Shown: one piece after another, positions 49,401 to 60,724 of the stretch
Numbering within the stretch: position 1 is the stretch's first letter
Layout of the letters: every line of letters begins with the position of its first letter
Program-made: the position numbers and the translations under genes
Source of the DNA: Desmodesmus armatus
Lineage: Eukaryota; Chlorophyta; Chlorophyceae; Sphaeropleales; Scenedesmaceae
Length of the DNA: 64,000 bases
Reading direction: 5' to 3'
Assembly: GCA_007449985.2 (NCBI GenBank)
Contig: VIIQ02000081.1
Coordinates: 1 to 64,000, forward strand
Notes under the pieces: model-generated
What the model saw: only the letters and a program-made list of their open reading frames with translations
Databases searched by the model: none
Told to the model about the DNA's origin: nothing

Positions 49401-51717
49401 GCATGCCGCACAGCTGCGGGTGTGGGGTGGAGCTACGCGGTTTGCCTGCCGTTTTGAGCGTCCCAGGGATTAAAGCAAGCAGTGTCGCTTGTGTGACGTC
49501 ATGCAGTTGCCATGTCACCACGTTTCATCTGACCTCACTTGCCTTGGCTTCCTGCTGCAGGTGCGGGTGTACGTTAACGGGCAATTGGCGGGCTTCACTC
49601 CCATCTACTACACAATGTATACGGTGAGTGGCCGGCATACAAATTGTTGCACAGTCCTTGGGCAGCAGCAGCATTGCTGCATGTGGCCGCCACCCTGACA
49701 GCAGCTGCTTGTGTCTGTAGTTGGGTTGCCAGGTGAGCGAGCCATCAGAGCTTCAGATTTAGGTGCTCCTGAGCCCCATCATACAGCAGGTCACCACGGA
49801 CCCTCCTCAATGGCTGCTGTTGCCTGCTTCCTTGTGTCTCACACAAACATGCTGTGTCCTTCATTGTGTCTGTGTGTATACAGGGCGGCGTTGACCCTCG
49901 CCTGTGGTCTGCTATAGTTGCCTCCTACACCTACAACTTGCCTACCTATACCTTTGACCTATCCCCATGGCTACCACAGCTCAACAAGCAGCCAAAGCCC
50001 AGCCCCAGCAACAAGGGCCCCATTCCTGCTCCCAGCGGCGGCAGCAGCAGCAGAAGTGGGGGTGATGCATCACCAGACACTGGTGGACTGCCTCCAACCT
50101 CAAGGAGGCTCACACAGGACGCCCCAGCAACGACCACACCGCAAGACGCCGCAGCAGACGCATACACGCAGGCGCCCTCGACTGGCGCAGCTCCCCACCC
50201 GGACAGTGAAGCTCAGCAGCAGCCACACAAGCAGCAACAGTGGGCCTCAGCTGTTGATGCAGACAGCAGGGAAGCTGCGCATACGATAACCGTGGAGCTT
50301 GCGGGTGCCACAGGCAATGGCTGGCTGGTGGCCAGCACCCTGCTGCTGTGGAGGGCTGTGGGGCCTGACGGGCGTCCTCTGGCTGTACAGGGCCAGCAGC
50401 AAGTGGAGCTCAAGACCTCACCTGAGTTCTATGCCCCCCTGAGCAGTCAGTGCGAGCCTTTGGAGGGTGCTTCCAACACATCGGACCTGTCGGTGGCTGG
50501 CAAGTGCGTGCTGAAGCTTCGCAAGAGGTGGGTGGGTGGCTTCAGTTCAGTGGAGCTGCGCTGACGTGCTTGGCGTTTGGACAGGTCTTGTGTCCGTGCT
50601 GTACTCAAGCAGCAGCAGCAGGTAGGGGTGGAACACCTTCGGGTTCAACATGAACACCACAGTGTGCGCCCCAATTCCTAGGAAGTATCCCGCGTCGCAC
50701 TAAGCGACCCGGGGGGCGGGGGGGGGGGGGGGGCATCCTTTGACAGGCCTCAACCCTTGCTGCAGAGTCCCTAACAGGGTGTTAGCTAGCTCTTCGGTCT
50801 ACTCGCTGCCGCAGCTTGCCGCTCTATGCCTAAGGCTTTGCACGCTTGGGCATGGTGCTGCTACCGCAGTGGTTTGTGCCCAGTAGGCCAAGGAACCGCA
50901 GTGGGGTGGGAGAGGAGAGGCTCGTGTGTGCTGACACGTCTCTTCATTGTGCGCATGTGTCACTCCCACTGCACAATGCAGGTCTATGCAGGCGTCTTCA
51001 GTGCTGCAGTGGCAAGGTCACCAGTGGGAGGCGATGGTCCGGTATGCTACAGCCAAGTATGACAACATCGTCACCTTCAACAATGGTGTGAATGTGACCG
51101 ACGGTGCCCTGACGTGGAACCAGAAAACACACCATGAAGCCTCCTGGTCTGTCACGCGGCAGCAGCCCACTGCTGCTGATGCTGAGCAAGGGCACCACCA
51201 CAAGGACGGGGACCTACAGCAGGTGCACCACCACCAGCAGGAGGCATCTGCAGCAGCAGCGGCGCCAGGAGAAGCATCTGACCTGTCAAGGGTGTTGACC
51301 CAAAGCTCTGTCAAGTACGACTGGCTGAATGCAGGGGTGGTGGCAGCTGGGGGCGCATTTGAGTACAGCTTCAACAGCACGCATCTACAGCCCACGGTGT
51401 ATGCCGCTAGCCTGGCTGCGGGCCTGACAGGCACTGAGGAGGGCAGCAGAAGCAGCCACATTGGTGAAGGTTTTCCCAGGGTCGCAGATGTTGTGACAGG
51501 GGACCAGCGGCACTACCAGCGCGCTGTCATGATGAATGTATATACCCCGCAGAGCCCTAAGTGCGTGGTCCCAGACAATGCAACCCACACAGTGACCCTG
51601 CTCAGCAGCGGTAGCAGTGCCAGTGGTGGTGTTGGCAGTAGCTGTGTTCGGAGGTTGGGCACGTGTGGTTTCTGTGGCGCCCGGCTGATGCGCAATGTTG
51701 TGGAGTGGGACTGTTGA
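46487..51717 (+). CDS. Peptide-N-glycosidase A-like (glycoamidase A), secreted
   Basis: Plant PNGase A removes N-glycans from glycopeptides in acidic compartments. Eight exons join in phase: 46487-46729, 47087-47518, 47972-48058, 48390-48742, 49051-49261, 49561-49623, 49884-50527 and 50982-51717 (922 residues). The start gives a clear signal peptide (MQLVLRLSLLLLAITC, cleavage after STARA). Family landmarks follow in order: LMPWSPFPCTYN, GRQFDR (about 210), LTEPTRW (about 232) with WWSTTVDITHL, NVPLWAQATLQFYW, PGNIYRAQLRI with EEFW (about 415), REVRVYVNGQLAG, GGVDPRLW (464) and TYNLPTYTFDLSPWLPQL. Several N-x-S/T sites fit a secreted protein. Long Ala/Ser/Gln inserts (after 330, 500 and 720) make it far larger than the 550-600 residues usual in plants. 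The acceptor of exon 5 has a weak pyrimidine tract and is the least sure junction. Confidence 0.85.
48061..48120 (+). repeat. 12-bp minisatellite in a PNGase A intron
   Basis: The unit ccatagcagtag repeats about four times just after the exon-3 donor (48,058), bounded by gggggccatagcag on both sides. It is intronic, with no coding role. Confidence 0.85.
50708..50734 (+). repeat. Long G-run in the last PNGase A intron
   Basis: About 25 bases that are almost all G (gggggcgg then G). Such tracts are prone to sequencing error and could form G-quadruplexes. They lie in the intron between exons 7 and 8. Confidence 0.9.
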
Positions 51718-52416
51718 TGATTTGAAGGTGCCAAACTGCATGTACTCAATGCTACAGGCTGGTGGTGGTAAACAACCTTGTGCGCAGGGCGTTTGGGGTG
51801 GGGCCAGCCTGGGCCAGCCTTCAAGGCTTGAAGGCCTGGTGGCGGCACATTGTGCATGTGAGGCTGCACCCCAGCTGAGCTCGTGATATAACCAAGTGAA
51901 AATGGTATGTTTGATATCGACTCTTGGTTGCTGCAACGTCAAGCTGCTGTAGCAGACTTCAGTCAGAAAATGGTGGGTGTGCCCTTGGTGTGCCAGGAAT
52001 ATTGCTTGCAGCAAATCGTTGCTAGATCTAGCTACAGCTGCCACCAACAACTTGGATGCTGCTGAACAAATTGAATTTCGGCCACATGCCCAACGTCTGA
52101 ACCAAACTGGACTGTGACCACACATGAAACTGTGACCACAAACCCTGAGGGGTTTGCCTTGTGCCTGAAACGTTTATTGGAAGAGGCCTGGCGCATCCTG
52201 TACTCTCATTGTGTGAAACAGCCTGCCTTTGCCTGTTCATTCACGTCTTGCCTGTTCATTCACGTCTTGACATCAGCTCGCTGTGCAGCAGTGGTCGCTC
52301 TTGAATGAAAGAATGTGACATATGACGCGTGTGTAGTGGCGCTGCATAGCAGTCAGCCGGCAGGCAGGCACAGCTGGGCTAGCAGGAACAGCAACCATCA
52401 GCACAGACTTGGGGGC
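51718..52416. other. Intergenic between PNGase A and the kinase gene
   Basis: It holds the 3' UTR of the PNGase A gene and the promoter of the kinase gene. A direct repeat gcctgttcattcacgtctt occurs twice at 52,230-52,270. An alternative upstream kinase ATG at 52,315 would add 34 residues. No other gene is seen. Confidence 0.35.
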
Positions 52417-55149
52417 ATGATGGGCTCGCAGCTCAGGAAGCTAGGACAAGGGGTGTTCACCCGGCCTCTGCACTGTGATGACGGGCGAGATGTGCACCTT
52501 GTGGATGTCTACGAGGAGGGCTCCCAGGTGTCGCTGGCACTAAAGTACTGGACACCCAACAGACTTGGTGGCAACACAGCCCAGGTAAGCCAACAAGCTG
52601 GCCAGCCACCTGGATATCATGCAGAGTCCTTGCATTCGCCTGCTGTGACGTCTCTTCAGCAGAGGGGCAGCCAGGTGAGGTGGATCGCATCCTGCCTTTG
52701 TGCTGACCCTATGCTGTGGTGTTGCTGCCGCTGCTGCTGCGATGTGCAGGTGTTCAACGAGCTGCGTGCCCGTATGTCGCCCCTCAGCAACTCCCAGTAC
52801 GTTGTGCTCCCCCTGCACGTCAGCAGCAGCAGGGAGGGCGGCATGACTATGGTGTACCCATATGCCGGGGCCAACTTGAACACAGTTTGCGCAGCCCTGC
52901 GCCTCTCCAACCAGAAGGTTGAGCTGGTAACCCAGCTGGCGCAGATGGCCACGTCTGTCCTGCTGACCCTGCAGAAGCTGCAGGCACAAAAACCCCAGGT
53001 AGGACTGCTAGGCAACAAGGCACTGGCCGGTGGGGGTGGAGCACAGTCTGCATGTTTGACTGTGCAGCATCAATCACTGAAAGCAGAGGGAGATCCCATG
53101 CAAACAGGCGTACCCAGCACAGCCCTTGTCTGCGCCCCCTGGTCAGCCATTCTTGTAAGGTGCTGGCTGCAGCCTCTCATGCAGCCGACCAAACCAGCTC
53201 CTTTGTGCTTGTGGCTCTTCCACATTAGCTGACAGCTTGGTCACGGTCTGCTCAACAACCCCTTGTGGCGCCCACCATGCTGTGCATCACTGCAGGCCTG
53301 GATTCACAGGGATGTGAAGCTGGAGAACCTGCTGCTGGGCGAGGACGGCCTAGTGCGCCTGGCTGACTTTGGCAGCCTGGGCGACGTGGGTGACACCAGC
53401 ACAGCACATGACCCCACATACTTCCCGCCAGACTGGGCTGCCCTGCTGCCTGATGGTCGGCACGTGTTCGAGGACGCAGCCAGCCTGGCAGCAGCCAACA
53501 CCCTCGTGCTGGACCTGCGAGGACTGGGCATGGCTCTGATTCAGGGCTATGCAGGCAGGCTCCCCGCAGAGGTGGCCCTGGATGGTGCAGGACAGCTCAG
53601 CACAGCCAGCAGTAGCAGCAGCTCCTCTGTGTCCCCAATCGGCACCCCATGCGGCAGTCGCAGCAGCACCGCCAGCAGCAGTGGTGGTGGCCAGTTTGAT
53701 GCGCATGAGAAGGCCCGCATCCTGCGCATTGCTCAGCACGACTGGCAGCACAGCATCGACCAGCTCATCCCAGATGCGCCAGCACTCAACCAGTTGGCCA
53801 AGCTGCTCATGGGCCCCAGGGACACAGTGCCGCCGCTCAGCAAGCTCCTGCAGCAGCCCCTGATCAAGGCGGTGCATAGGCAGGTGCTGGACACAGCACG
53901 CAGGGCGAGGAAGCCCTGGCTGGCGCATGTGGCGGCCTGCAGGGCAGCTGCCTGGCGTGTGCTGACCCCGCTCATGCAGCTGGAGCAGCAGTTGCTGCAG
54001 GTCAGCAGCGACGGCACGCTCAGCGCCATGCCACCCCTCAGCAAGCAGCTGGAGCTGCTGGCTCAGCAGCACCTGGCGCAGCAGCTGCAGGAGGGGCATG
54101 TAGAGGCTGCTGGGGTCTCCACACATGGCGGCAGCGGCAGCAGCGACACCGTGGCGGTTCATGCTGCTCACTCTGGCAGCAGCAGCCCCCAGGGCCCCAC
54201 GGTCATGCCTGCACCTCAATGCCAGGAGCTGCAGGTTACTGTGGGCGCTGCCATGCTGCACCTGGCAGCAGCCCGGCCAGACGCAGCTGCTAGGATCGCT
54301 GAGCTGCAGCAGGAGCTGCTGCAGCTGGCAGCAGGGGCACCAGTGCTGGAGGCTGGGGTGTTTGCGCCCCTGCGCCCATGCACACCGGGTCTGGCGCTGC
54401 CAGAGCATGCAGCATTGAAGCCGCCAGCGCAGCAGGAGGCACGGGACAGCGCAGGACAGCCTTCAGGGGTGTCAATCCTGTGTGATGGTGCAGTCAGCAT
54501 GCCAGTGCAGGATGTGCTCCAGGTGTCAACCCCAACAGCAGGCCACCCAGCAGGTGCAGCCCTGGCAGACAGCCCGCTAAGCCTCGGCACTCCCCGTTTG
54601 GGTGAGGCTGCTGCGCCCTCGCACGCTGGTAATGTGGCCGCCCAGGACAGCCATGAGCCTGCCAGCAGGGCAGCATGGGGCTTATCAGCTGAGGGTCCGG
54701 GGCAGTGTGCCGACGCGCTATGCCTGCAGCAGTCACCCCTGTTTGCAGGCCCTGAGCTGGGGGCAGGGTGGGACCAGCACTGTGTCCAGGGCACTCCCGA
54801 CAGCCTTCTCAACTGTTGCTGGGACAGAAGTGCAGGCTTTGAGTGGGCAGGTATGGGCTTTGGGACGGGTCTCTTTGCGGGCACTGGCGGGTTTGGCGGT
54901 GACGCACACGTCGGTGGTGCCACTGGTGCTGCTGTGGCACCCATAAATGCTGCAGCAGCTGCAACACAGCTGCAGGCAAGGGCGGCAAGCCTGTCTGGCG
55001 GTATGCTTGAGGGATGGGACCGGAGGGGCAGAAGTGTCAATGATGCTCAGTACTTGTCCGAGGGGAATGTGGGGAGGCTGGGCGGTCACCTGTGCACGCC
55101 TTACAGCAGCAGCTGCTATGTGGGTTGGGGCTGTGGGAGGACACAGTGA
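52417..55149 (+). CDS. Divergent protein kinase with long Gln/Ala/Ser-rich tail
   Basis: Three exons, 52417-52584, 52750-52998 and 53296-55149, join in phase 0 (CAG|GTAAGC to GTGCAG; CAG|GTAGGA to CTGCAG), giving 756 residues. Residues 8-14 (KLGQGVF) resemble a glycine-rich loop, and K43 in LALKYW is the likely ATP lysine. HRDVKLENLL at 143-152 is a full catalytic loop and DFG is at 163-165. The activation segment is short, and the usual APE is replaced by YFPPDWAALL, as in some plant and algal orphan kinases. The C-lobe continues with LVLDLRGLGMALIQGYAGRLP. From about residue 240 the protein is low-complexity with blocks of Ser and Leu-Gln-Gln that look helical. Substrate and pathway are unknown. 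A catalytically active enzyme is likely because Lys, HRD and DFG are all present. Confidence 0.8.
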
Positions 55150-58100
55150 TGAGTGTCAGCCCTACCTTCTGCATGTCTCCAGCAGAGGAGTAGAGCAGTC
55201 CTGTGCATCTGTTGCGCGCACTTGCGCGCAGCCTTGTTGTGCTAGTTGTGAGCTGTGGTCCCTCATACGAGGGCAAAGTGACTTGCGTGATGTGCAGGTG
55301 CATTGTCGAGTGCATTTTGTTGATGCTGTATGCTGCTGCCAAGCAGCACATTTACATGTTGCAGAGCGGTGCTCAGCATCGTCAGCATGCATATCTTGTG
55401 GTGTGTCTGATGCTGCATCTGTTTCTTGCTCATGTTGGCTGTCTGACACTCTGTCCAGCAGCCATGTTCAAGGTACTCATGGGTGTTGAGTGAGAGGCAA
55501 GCACACTTGCAATGCTCAGCCGCATGCAGCAGGTGGAGATATCTTGGTACTGTGTATGGTCCCAGCATCCTTCTCTGAAGCGGTTCGAGCAGCTTGGCAG
55601 TACAGCATTCTGACCGGCCGGTTGTATCAGTCATGTATTTTCCATGTAGTGTCCCCATCGTGAATTTTGTCCCAGCAGGGAGTGGAGTGGTACGTCGGCA
55701 GGGTGGGGCAGGCGCGTTTCTGAGCTCAGCTCGAGCTGGGGTGTTATGTTGCGCTGTTTGTGCACAGTCCATGGTCTTGCCTGGCCCTGCATGTTCAGTG
55801 GCAATATTCCAGGGTGGTACTTGGCTTGTGCCGTGGCTGTGATGCTGCAGTGATTGGCTGTGCCTTGCTACCAGCAAGTGGGCAGCTCCACAGCAATGTG
55901 GCACTAGTTAGGTAGGGATAGCTGTGGCGTGAATGAAAGGAGGTTGGGGTGGTACTACACCTACCAGCCGCATAGCCAGCTCCATCGCTTGTGATCTGGC
56001 ATTAGAACTGTTCTTTGCCCCTGGGCTATTGCAGCCGGCATCTCCGGTTGGGCTTTGTTGCTTTCATGTTTGAGTTCATTGTTAGCAATGGCAGCAAAGG
56101 CAGCACAGAATCCCTGTTTGTGCCAACACTTTCCTTTATTTGCTGGATGTCTTTGTGTTCAACAGGCGGCTGTGGTTGTTGTGTGCTGCAGACTACCACA
56201 GGATGTTGGCCAGCTTGCAATCTGCTGGTCATAGAGCAGCAGTTGACGTGTTTGTTGGCAGATCTTCAGAGTATGTGCTGGGTGGTGTTGTCAGGTTGAT
56301 AGTACACCATGTACGATGCTTTGTGTGTACATCTTTGTTTGTTTGTGTGCACTCTCATAGTTTTGCAGTTGTGGTGGTATCATGGCATGAGTCACAGATC
56401 TTGGAGCCTGCAGCAGCCGATTTGCGGTGGGAGCATGGCAGTGGCTTGCATGTGCGAATCTCGAGTAGCTCTTGCCCCTGTCAATGCATGCTCCAGAAAT
56501 TGGTGTTCCACATCCATCACACGGCTACAGCGTAGAGTGGGTGTATACCGCTTTTGTGGATGGCATGTGTAAACACAGGAAGTGGTTCCAGCCGATGAAT
56601 CAAACATGTATGCTTGTAGCGTTGTTTCATGGCAGGCAGGCTGGGCCACCAGCCCTGCACCCAAGCGGCACTGGTTGGCATGTTTATGATGTAACAATAG
56701 AGCTTATGGCATGCTACTCAAGTCAGATAGTTGTTGAAATGGATTAATGCGCAGGTGGTCACATTAGACAGTTGTTGCAAGTGACAAATGCGCAGGTGGA
56801 TATGTTAGGAACAGTTTGACTTGATTTTGTGTGATGGGTCGTACATGGGGCGATAAGAAGTGCGGAAATCAGCATTGGCACTATGAACATTGAAGGATTG
56901 CACAACATGTTGCACACCATACATGCGACGTGCCTCGAAAAAACAGGTGACTTATGGCCTGTGCTGCAGTATAGAGGGCGCAGGCTGCCCTGTATCATGC
57001 CTGAGGCCAGGCCAATGGGTTGCCAACATGTGAAGCCGGTAGCTGCAGATTGTATATAGACCATGGGTGATTCACCAGCCCTGATAAAAAGCCAACACAA
57101 TATAATACATGCTCTAGCTACAGCCAGCCCATGTTACCAACCAGTAGTCTGCTGGCAGCTTCGATGGGTATTTGCATCCAGAGTGCAGGATGTCATTCAT
57201 CATGGTAAACTCTGATGTTGACGCCTCGCCGAGATGCATGACTAACGAATTCACAACGGCATTTCCGAAGCAAATGTGTAACAAAATTGGCTGCTATGAT
57301 TGGCGGCCAGCTGCGTTGGAAGGCGCTGCAAGTGCGATGGCCAAAGCAGCACAGCGACTTCGCAGGTGCTGCACGTGCAGAACGTTCACACCACAGGTGT
57401 GTCAAGGGCTTGCAGCTGATGCTGGGCACCAACTGAGGTTTCATACCGGAAGTGAATTTGCTGAGTTTGTTTGATACCAAAACCACAATGGGAAATCAAA
57501 CATACCTTAAAGATACAGATACACAATGTGTTGGTCTACTGTGGTCCCATGTCACACCAGAGACCCCTCGGGGGTCACACACACACACAGCCCCCCCCCC
57601 CCCCCCCCCCCCCCCGCCAGACGCCACTCAGCACATTAGAACCAATTCAAACGGCATACAATATACTTATTAATGGTTACAAAGTACTTGCACATGAACT
57701 GCAGTGGATCGGAATGAATAAAAAATAAAACAAGTTCAAGTGGTTGAAAAGACGCCAACCGCAACCAATTTGTTGAAAGCCGCCTAAGCGCCAAACCCCA
57801 GATGCAGCATCCTTACACAACGCAGTTACAATCTGCAGATTGACAATGCGTAGTTCTTCGCTGCAAAGCACTCCATGTGTGACAGCATGCCTGCGAATGG
57901 TCTCAGGCCCTGGGGCTTCATTCAGAGACTAATACTGCAGACTTGGATATATCTTCAAGCAGGCAAACACACATATTTGGGCACTCCGAAAGCTGCAACC
58001 TGCGGACACGGACATGACCCAAGATACTGAGGTTCCACTCCATTTTTGCAGTGTACAGCTGCATCAACTGTGGCACGGGTCTGGAAGACAACATAAACAA

Positions 58101-58150
58101 GTTGGCGCATAGCCTACAACCTCTATCACTGTATCAATCATTGGCACAGG
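55150..58150. other. 3' UTR of the kinase gene and gene-poor DNA
   Basis: No gene is recognised. The first part is TG-rich and may be a long 3' UTR: TGTAA occurs at about 56,567-56,571 and again near 56,692. A run of about 25 C lies at 57,591-57,615 after a short CA tract. A plus frame at 57,172-57,474 (100 residues) has no family resemblance. Confidence 0.35.
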
Positions 58151-58165
58151 TGGCACAGGTGAATC

Positions 58166-58186
58166 TTTTAGGGTTTAGGGTTTAGG
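58166..58186 (+). repeat. Interstitial telomere-like tract
   Basis: The sequence ttttagggtttagggtttagg contains nearly three TTTAGGG units, the telomere repeat of land plants and several green algae. It is too short to be an active telomere and lies within ordinary sequence. It may be a relic of end repair or an internal binding site of telomere-repeat factors. Confidence 0.7.
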
Positions 58187-58639
58187 CAGGGGTGACATTT
58201 TCAGCTCTGTAAGGCAGTGCAGGGGGGCAGTAATTAATAAAAGTAACATAATGATTTGGACACTCAGTCTGAAGGAGTGTCACCTTACAGCAAAGCTACT
58301 GTAAGTTGAATATTTCAGGCCTCAATGATCAGTGAACTAGTTCAAGGGCTCAGCTGGCTTGATGAGCCGCAGTCAGCACACCCCCATGGCAGAGTTGAGC
58401 AAGAGGTTCAGAGGGGATCCTGTGGATTTGCAAGATTTGCAGAGACCTGAATGGAGAATGGAATTACTTATTTGCGATGACTTGGTGCTGCAGAATGTCC
58501 TGCTGAATCTTGTTCACTCTTTTCATTTTCATTTACCAAAATATTTATGGCCATTTGATGCAGCTGCCTTACAAGAAATAGAACTTACTTGTGAAATGAA
58601 ACAAGTGGCTATGTGAAATGGAATGACAGACTCGACAGA

Positions 58640-58910
58640 AAATTGAAATAAGAACTGGAGAACTTAAGTTGACATTTTGAGACTGAGAAGTTGAGGCTGA
58701 GAGCTTGAGAAGTTGAGCTGACAACTTGAGAATTTGGCAACTTGGGTTGAGAACTGAATTTGTGTGAATCTGCTGACAAACAGGTTTTCAATTATTCGGA
58801 CATAAGTCCACTGACGGTTGTGTTGTGGAGTGGTGGACTCACAGTGTTGTGGTGGACAGAGAGGTGGACTCACAGTGTTGTGGTGGATGTGGTGGATAGA
58901 CACTGTTGTG
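58640..58910. repeat. Two short-period imperfect repeats
   Basis: 58,640-58,760 is a run of variants of gagaagttgag / gagaacttgag, with a period of about 11-16 bases. 58,818-58,905 repeats gtggactcacagtgttgtgg about three times with GTGGTGGA variants. Frames crossing them look repetitive for that reason. Confidence 0.6.
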
Positions 58911-60463
58911 GGGGAAGAAGATGAGGATTGCATGAAAATCTGGACACACTGGCTGCAGAAGCTGGAGTCGTTGCCGCACGATAGTTTGATACAGTGTTTG
59001 CCTGACTTGTGACAAATTTTCTGCTCGATTGGACTGGTCAAGCTCAAGTGGCTGATATGTGCGGCAAGCTGGACAGAGCCACAGAGAACTTCCACACTCT
59101 GCAGGGTAGTCTGCAGGCAGCAGAGGCTGCAGTAGGTGGCCCATTGGTCCGTAAAACAGCAAGAAATATGCAGAATGGCATTCTGTAGTTGTCCTTGGAG
59201 CAGGCAAGGTGTCGCCAACTGGATATCGAGATTCCAACCTCGCCAAACTGATCCAACATGCATGTGTCGGCGGCATGCTTTGGACACACACTGGCGCGTG
59301 CCACACGTACTGAATAAATACCACGTTTTTCTCAACTTCGCTGATTGACTGCCATGAATGAAAAGGCTTGTTCGTAAAGGAGTCACAAAGCCCTGCACAG
59401 CGGAAAACAGTCTGCAAATCATCGTGCACATGGTCGGACGGACTGTCGCGTCCAGTTATTTAGGGTGACCCCTGTCTGTTTTGCATGCCTTGAGGGCAGC
59501 AGGTCCATGTTGAATGAACAGCTTCTTTTTTTGATGGTGCTGATCGATTGCCAGTATAAGGAGCGTGTTGGTCCGCACCATAAACAACCCGATCCTGCAG
59601 AGCTTAAAACAGGATGCAAACATAGCGCATATAGTTGGCATACTGCCTGTTGGAATAAGAGCCACATGACCGCATTGGTGCTACCAACATGGGTCCCCGA
59701 CTGCATTGGTGCTCCCAACATCCATAGCCCAGCATGATTGGTTGGCCAGGCAGCCAGTTTGCCTTCCAGACTATGCTTGATGAGCTGACTGATCTGCTTG
59801 CACAGGCATGGTGTATGATGTGCTGATGGTCGGTAAGCAAGCATGGACCTGCCGGTCGAAACGACATGCGAAGACCGTTGAAGTTTCCCTTTGACATGAA
59901 CATGATTTGTCAAGTTATCACTGAGCGTGACAGAGACCTGAAGGTGATGTCTTGTTGTGGGACGTCGACGGTAAGAAGGCATGACAAGAGGGAAGCACGT
60001 GTGCTCACTTCATTGCGATTTATCTGCGGATACCATGAACGTCAATACTGTTTCAGCAAGGAACGCGTTCTTGTTCGTCGAGTGCGCAAGGTCCCACAGA
60101 CAGCCCCACAGATGAAGTCCCACAGTGTCCCACCGTCCCCACCGCCCCACGGAGCTTGGCTTATAAGCACAACTGCGACCGTTGCGACTAGTAAACATCT
60201 CTGACTCGCATGTGCAGCAAATCAGCGCCTGTATGAGGAACAAGCACAGGGTGCCTGCACGCTGCGCCCGACCGACCTCCAACTCCTGTAGTTGGCAGGA
60301 CCAGAACGTCGACTGTCTATAAACAGCTATTTACTTGATCGGGTTGAAAGCAAAGCCTGAATGAGGAAGGTTAGAGATGAGGAAGGTTAGAGGTCGCAGC
60401 TTCCGTGCCTGTTGTCCAGGGAAGCCTGCTGCCAAGCTCATGGGGATGCATGTTGCCTGGTTT
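58911..60463. other. Gene-poor region, nothing recognised
   Basis: Minus-strand frames of 187-255 codons overlap here (59,419-59,982 and 58,664-59,431) and have more Cys than a random frame would. I find no motif and no consistent splice model. A decayed transposon is possible. Confidence 0.3.
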
Positions 60464-60610
60464 GCTACCAAGGTATCAGCAACAACTTTCTACCCTTCAA
60501 CCATCCCTGACAGACTGGTTGCAGTTAGGGTTGAGAGGCTCAATCCTCAGTGCAACCAGTCTATCAGGGATGGTCGAAGGGCAAAAAGTTGTCGCGGATA
60601 CTTTGGTAGC
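60464..60610. repeat. 147-bp near-perfect palindrome (hairpin)
   Basis: The arms gctaccaaggtatc...ttgag and ctcaa...gatactttggtagc pair over about 70 bases each, with scattered mismatches and a loop of about three bases centred on 60,537. Mismatches such as caaccatccctgacag against ctatcagggatggtcg still allow G-U pairing in RNA. A second, weaker hairpin (gcagtctca / tgagactgc) follows at 60,609-60,680. It could be a MITE or a small-RNA precursor. Confidence 0.75.
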
Positions 60611-60724
60611 AGTCTCAATGATAAGCAGTCTGTAGTTGATAAGCCGTCTCAAGTTGATAATAAGCTCAAGCTGAGACTGCTTCATGGAAAGGTGCTGTCT
60701 GCTGCTGAGAGCTTGGTGTAGTGT

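Noticed and set aside
54216..55040. 274-codon minus-strand frame opposite the kinase tail
   Set aside because: Shadow of the repetitive plus-strand coding sequence. No motif is seen.
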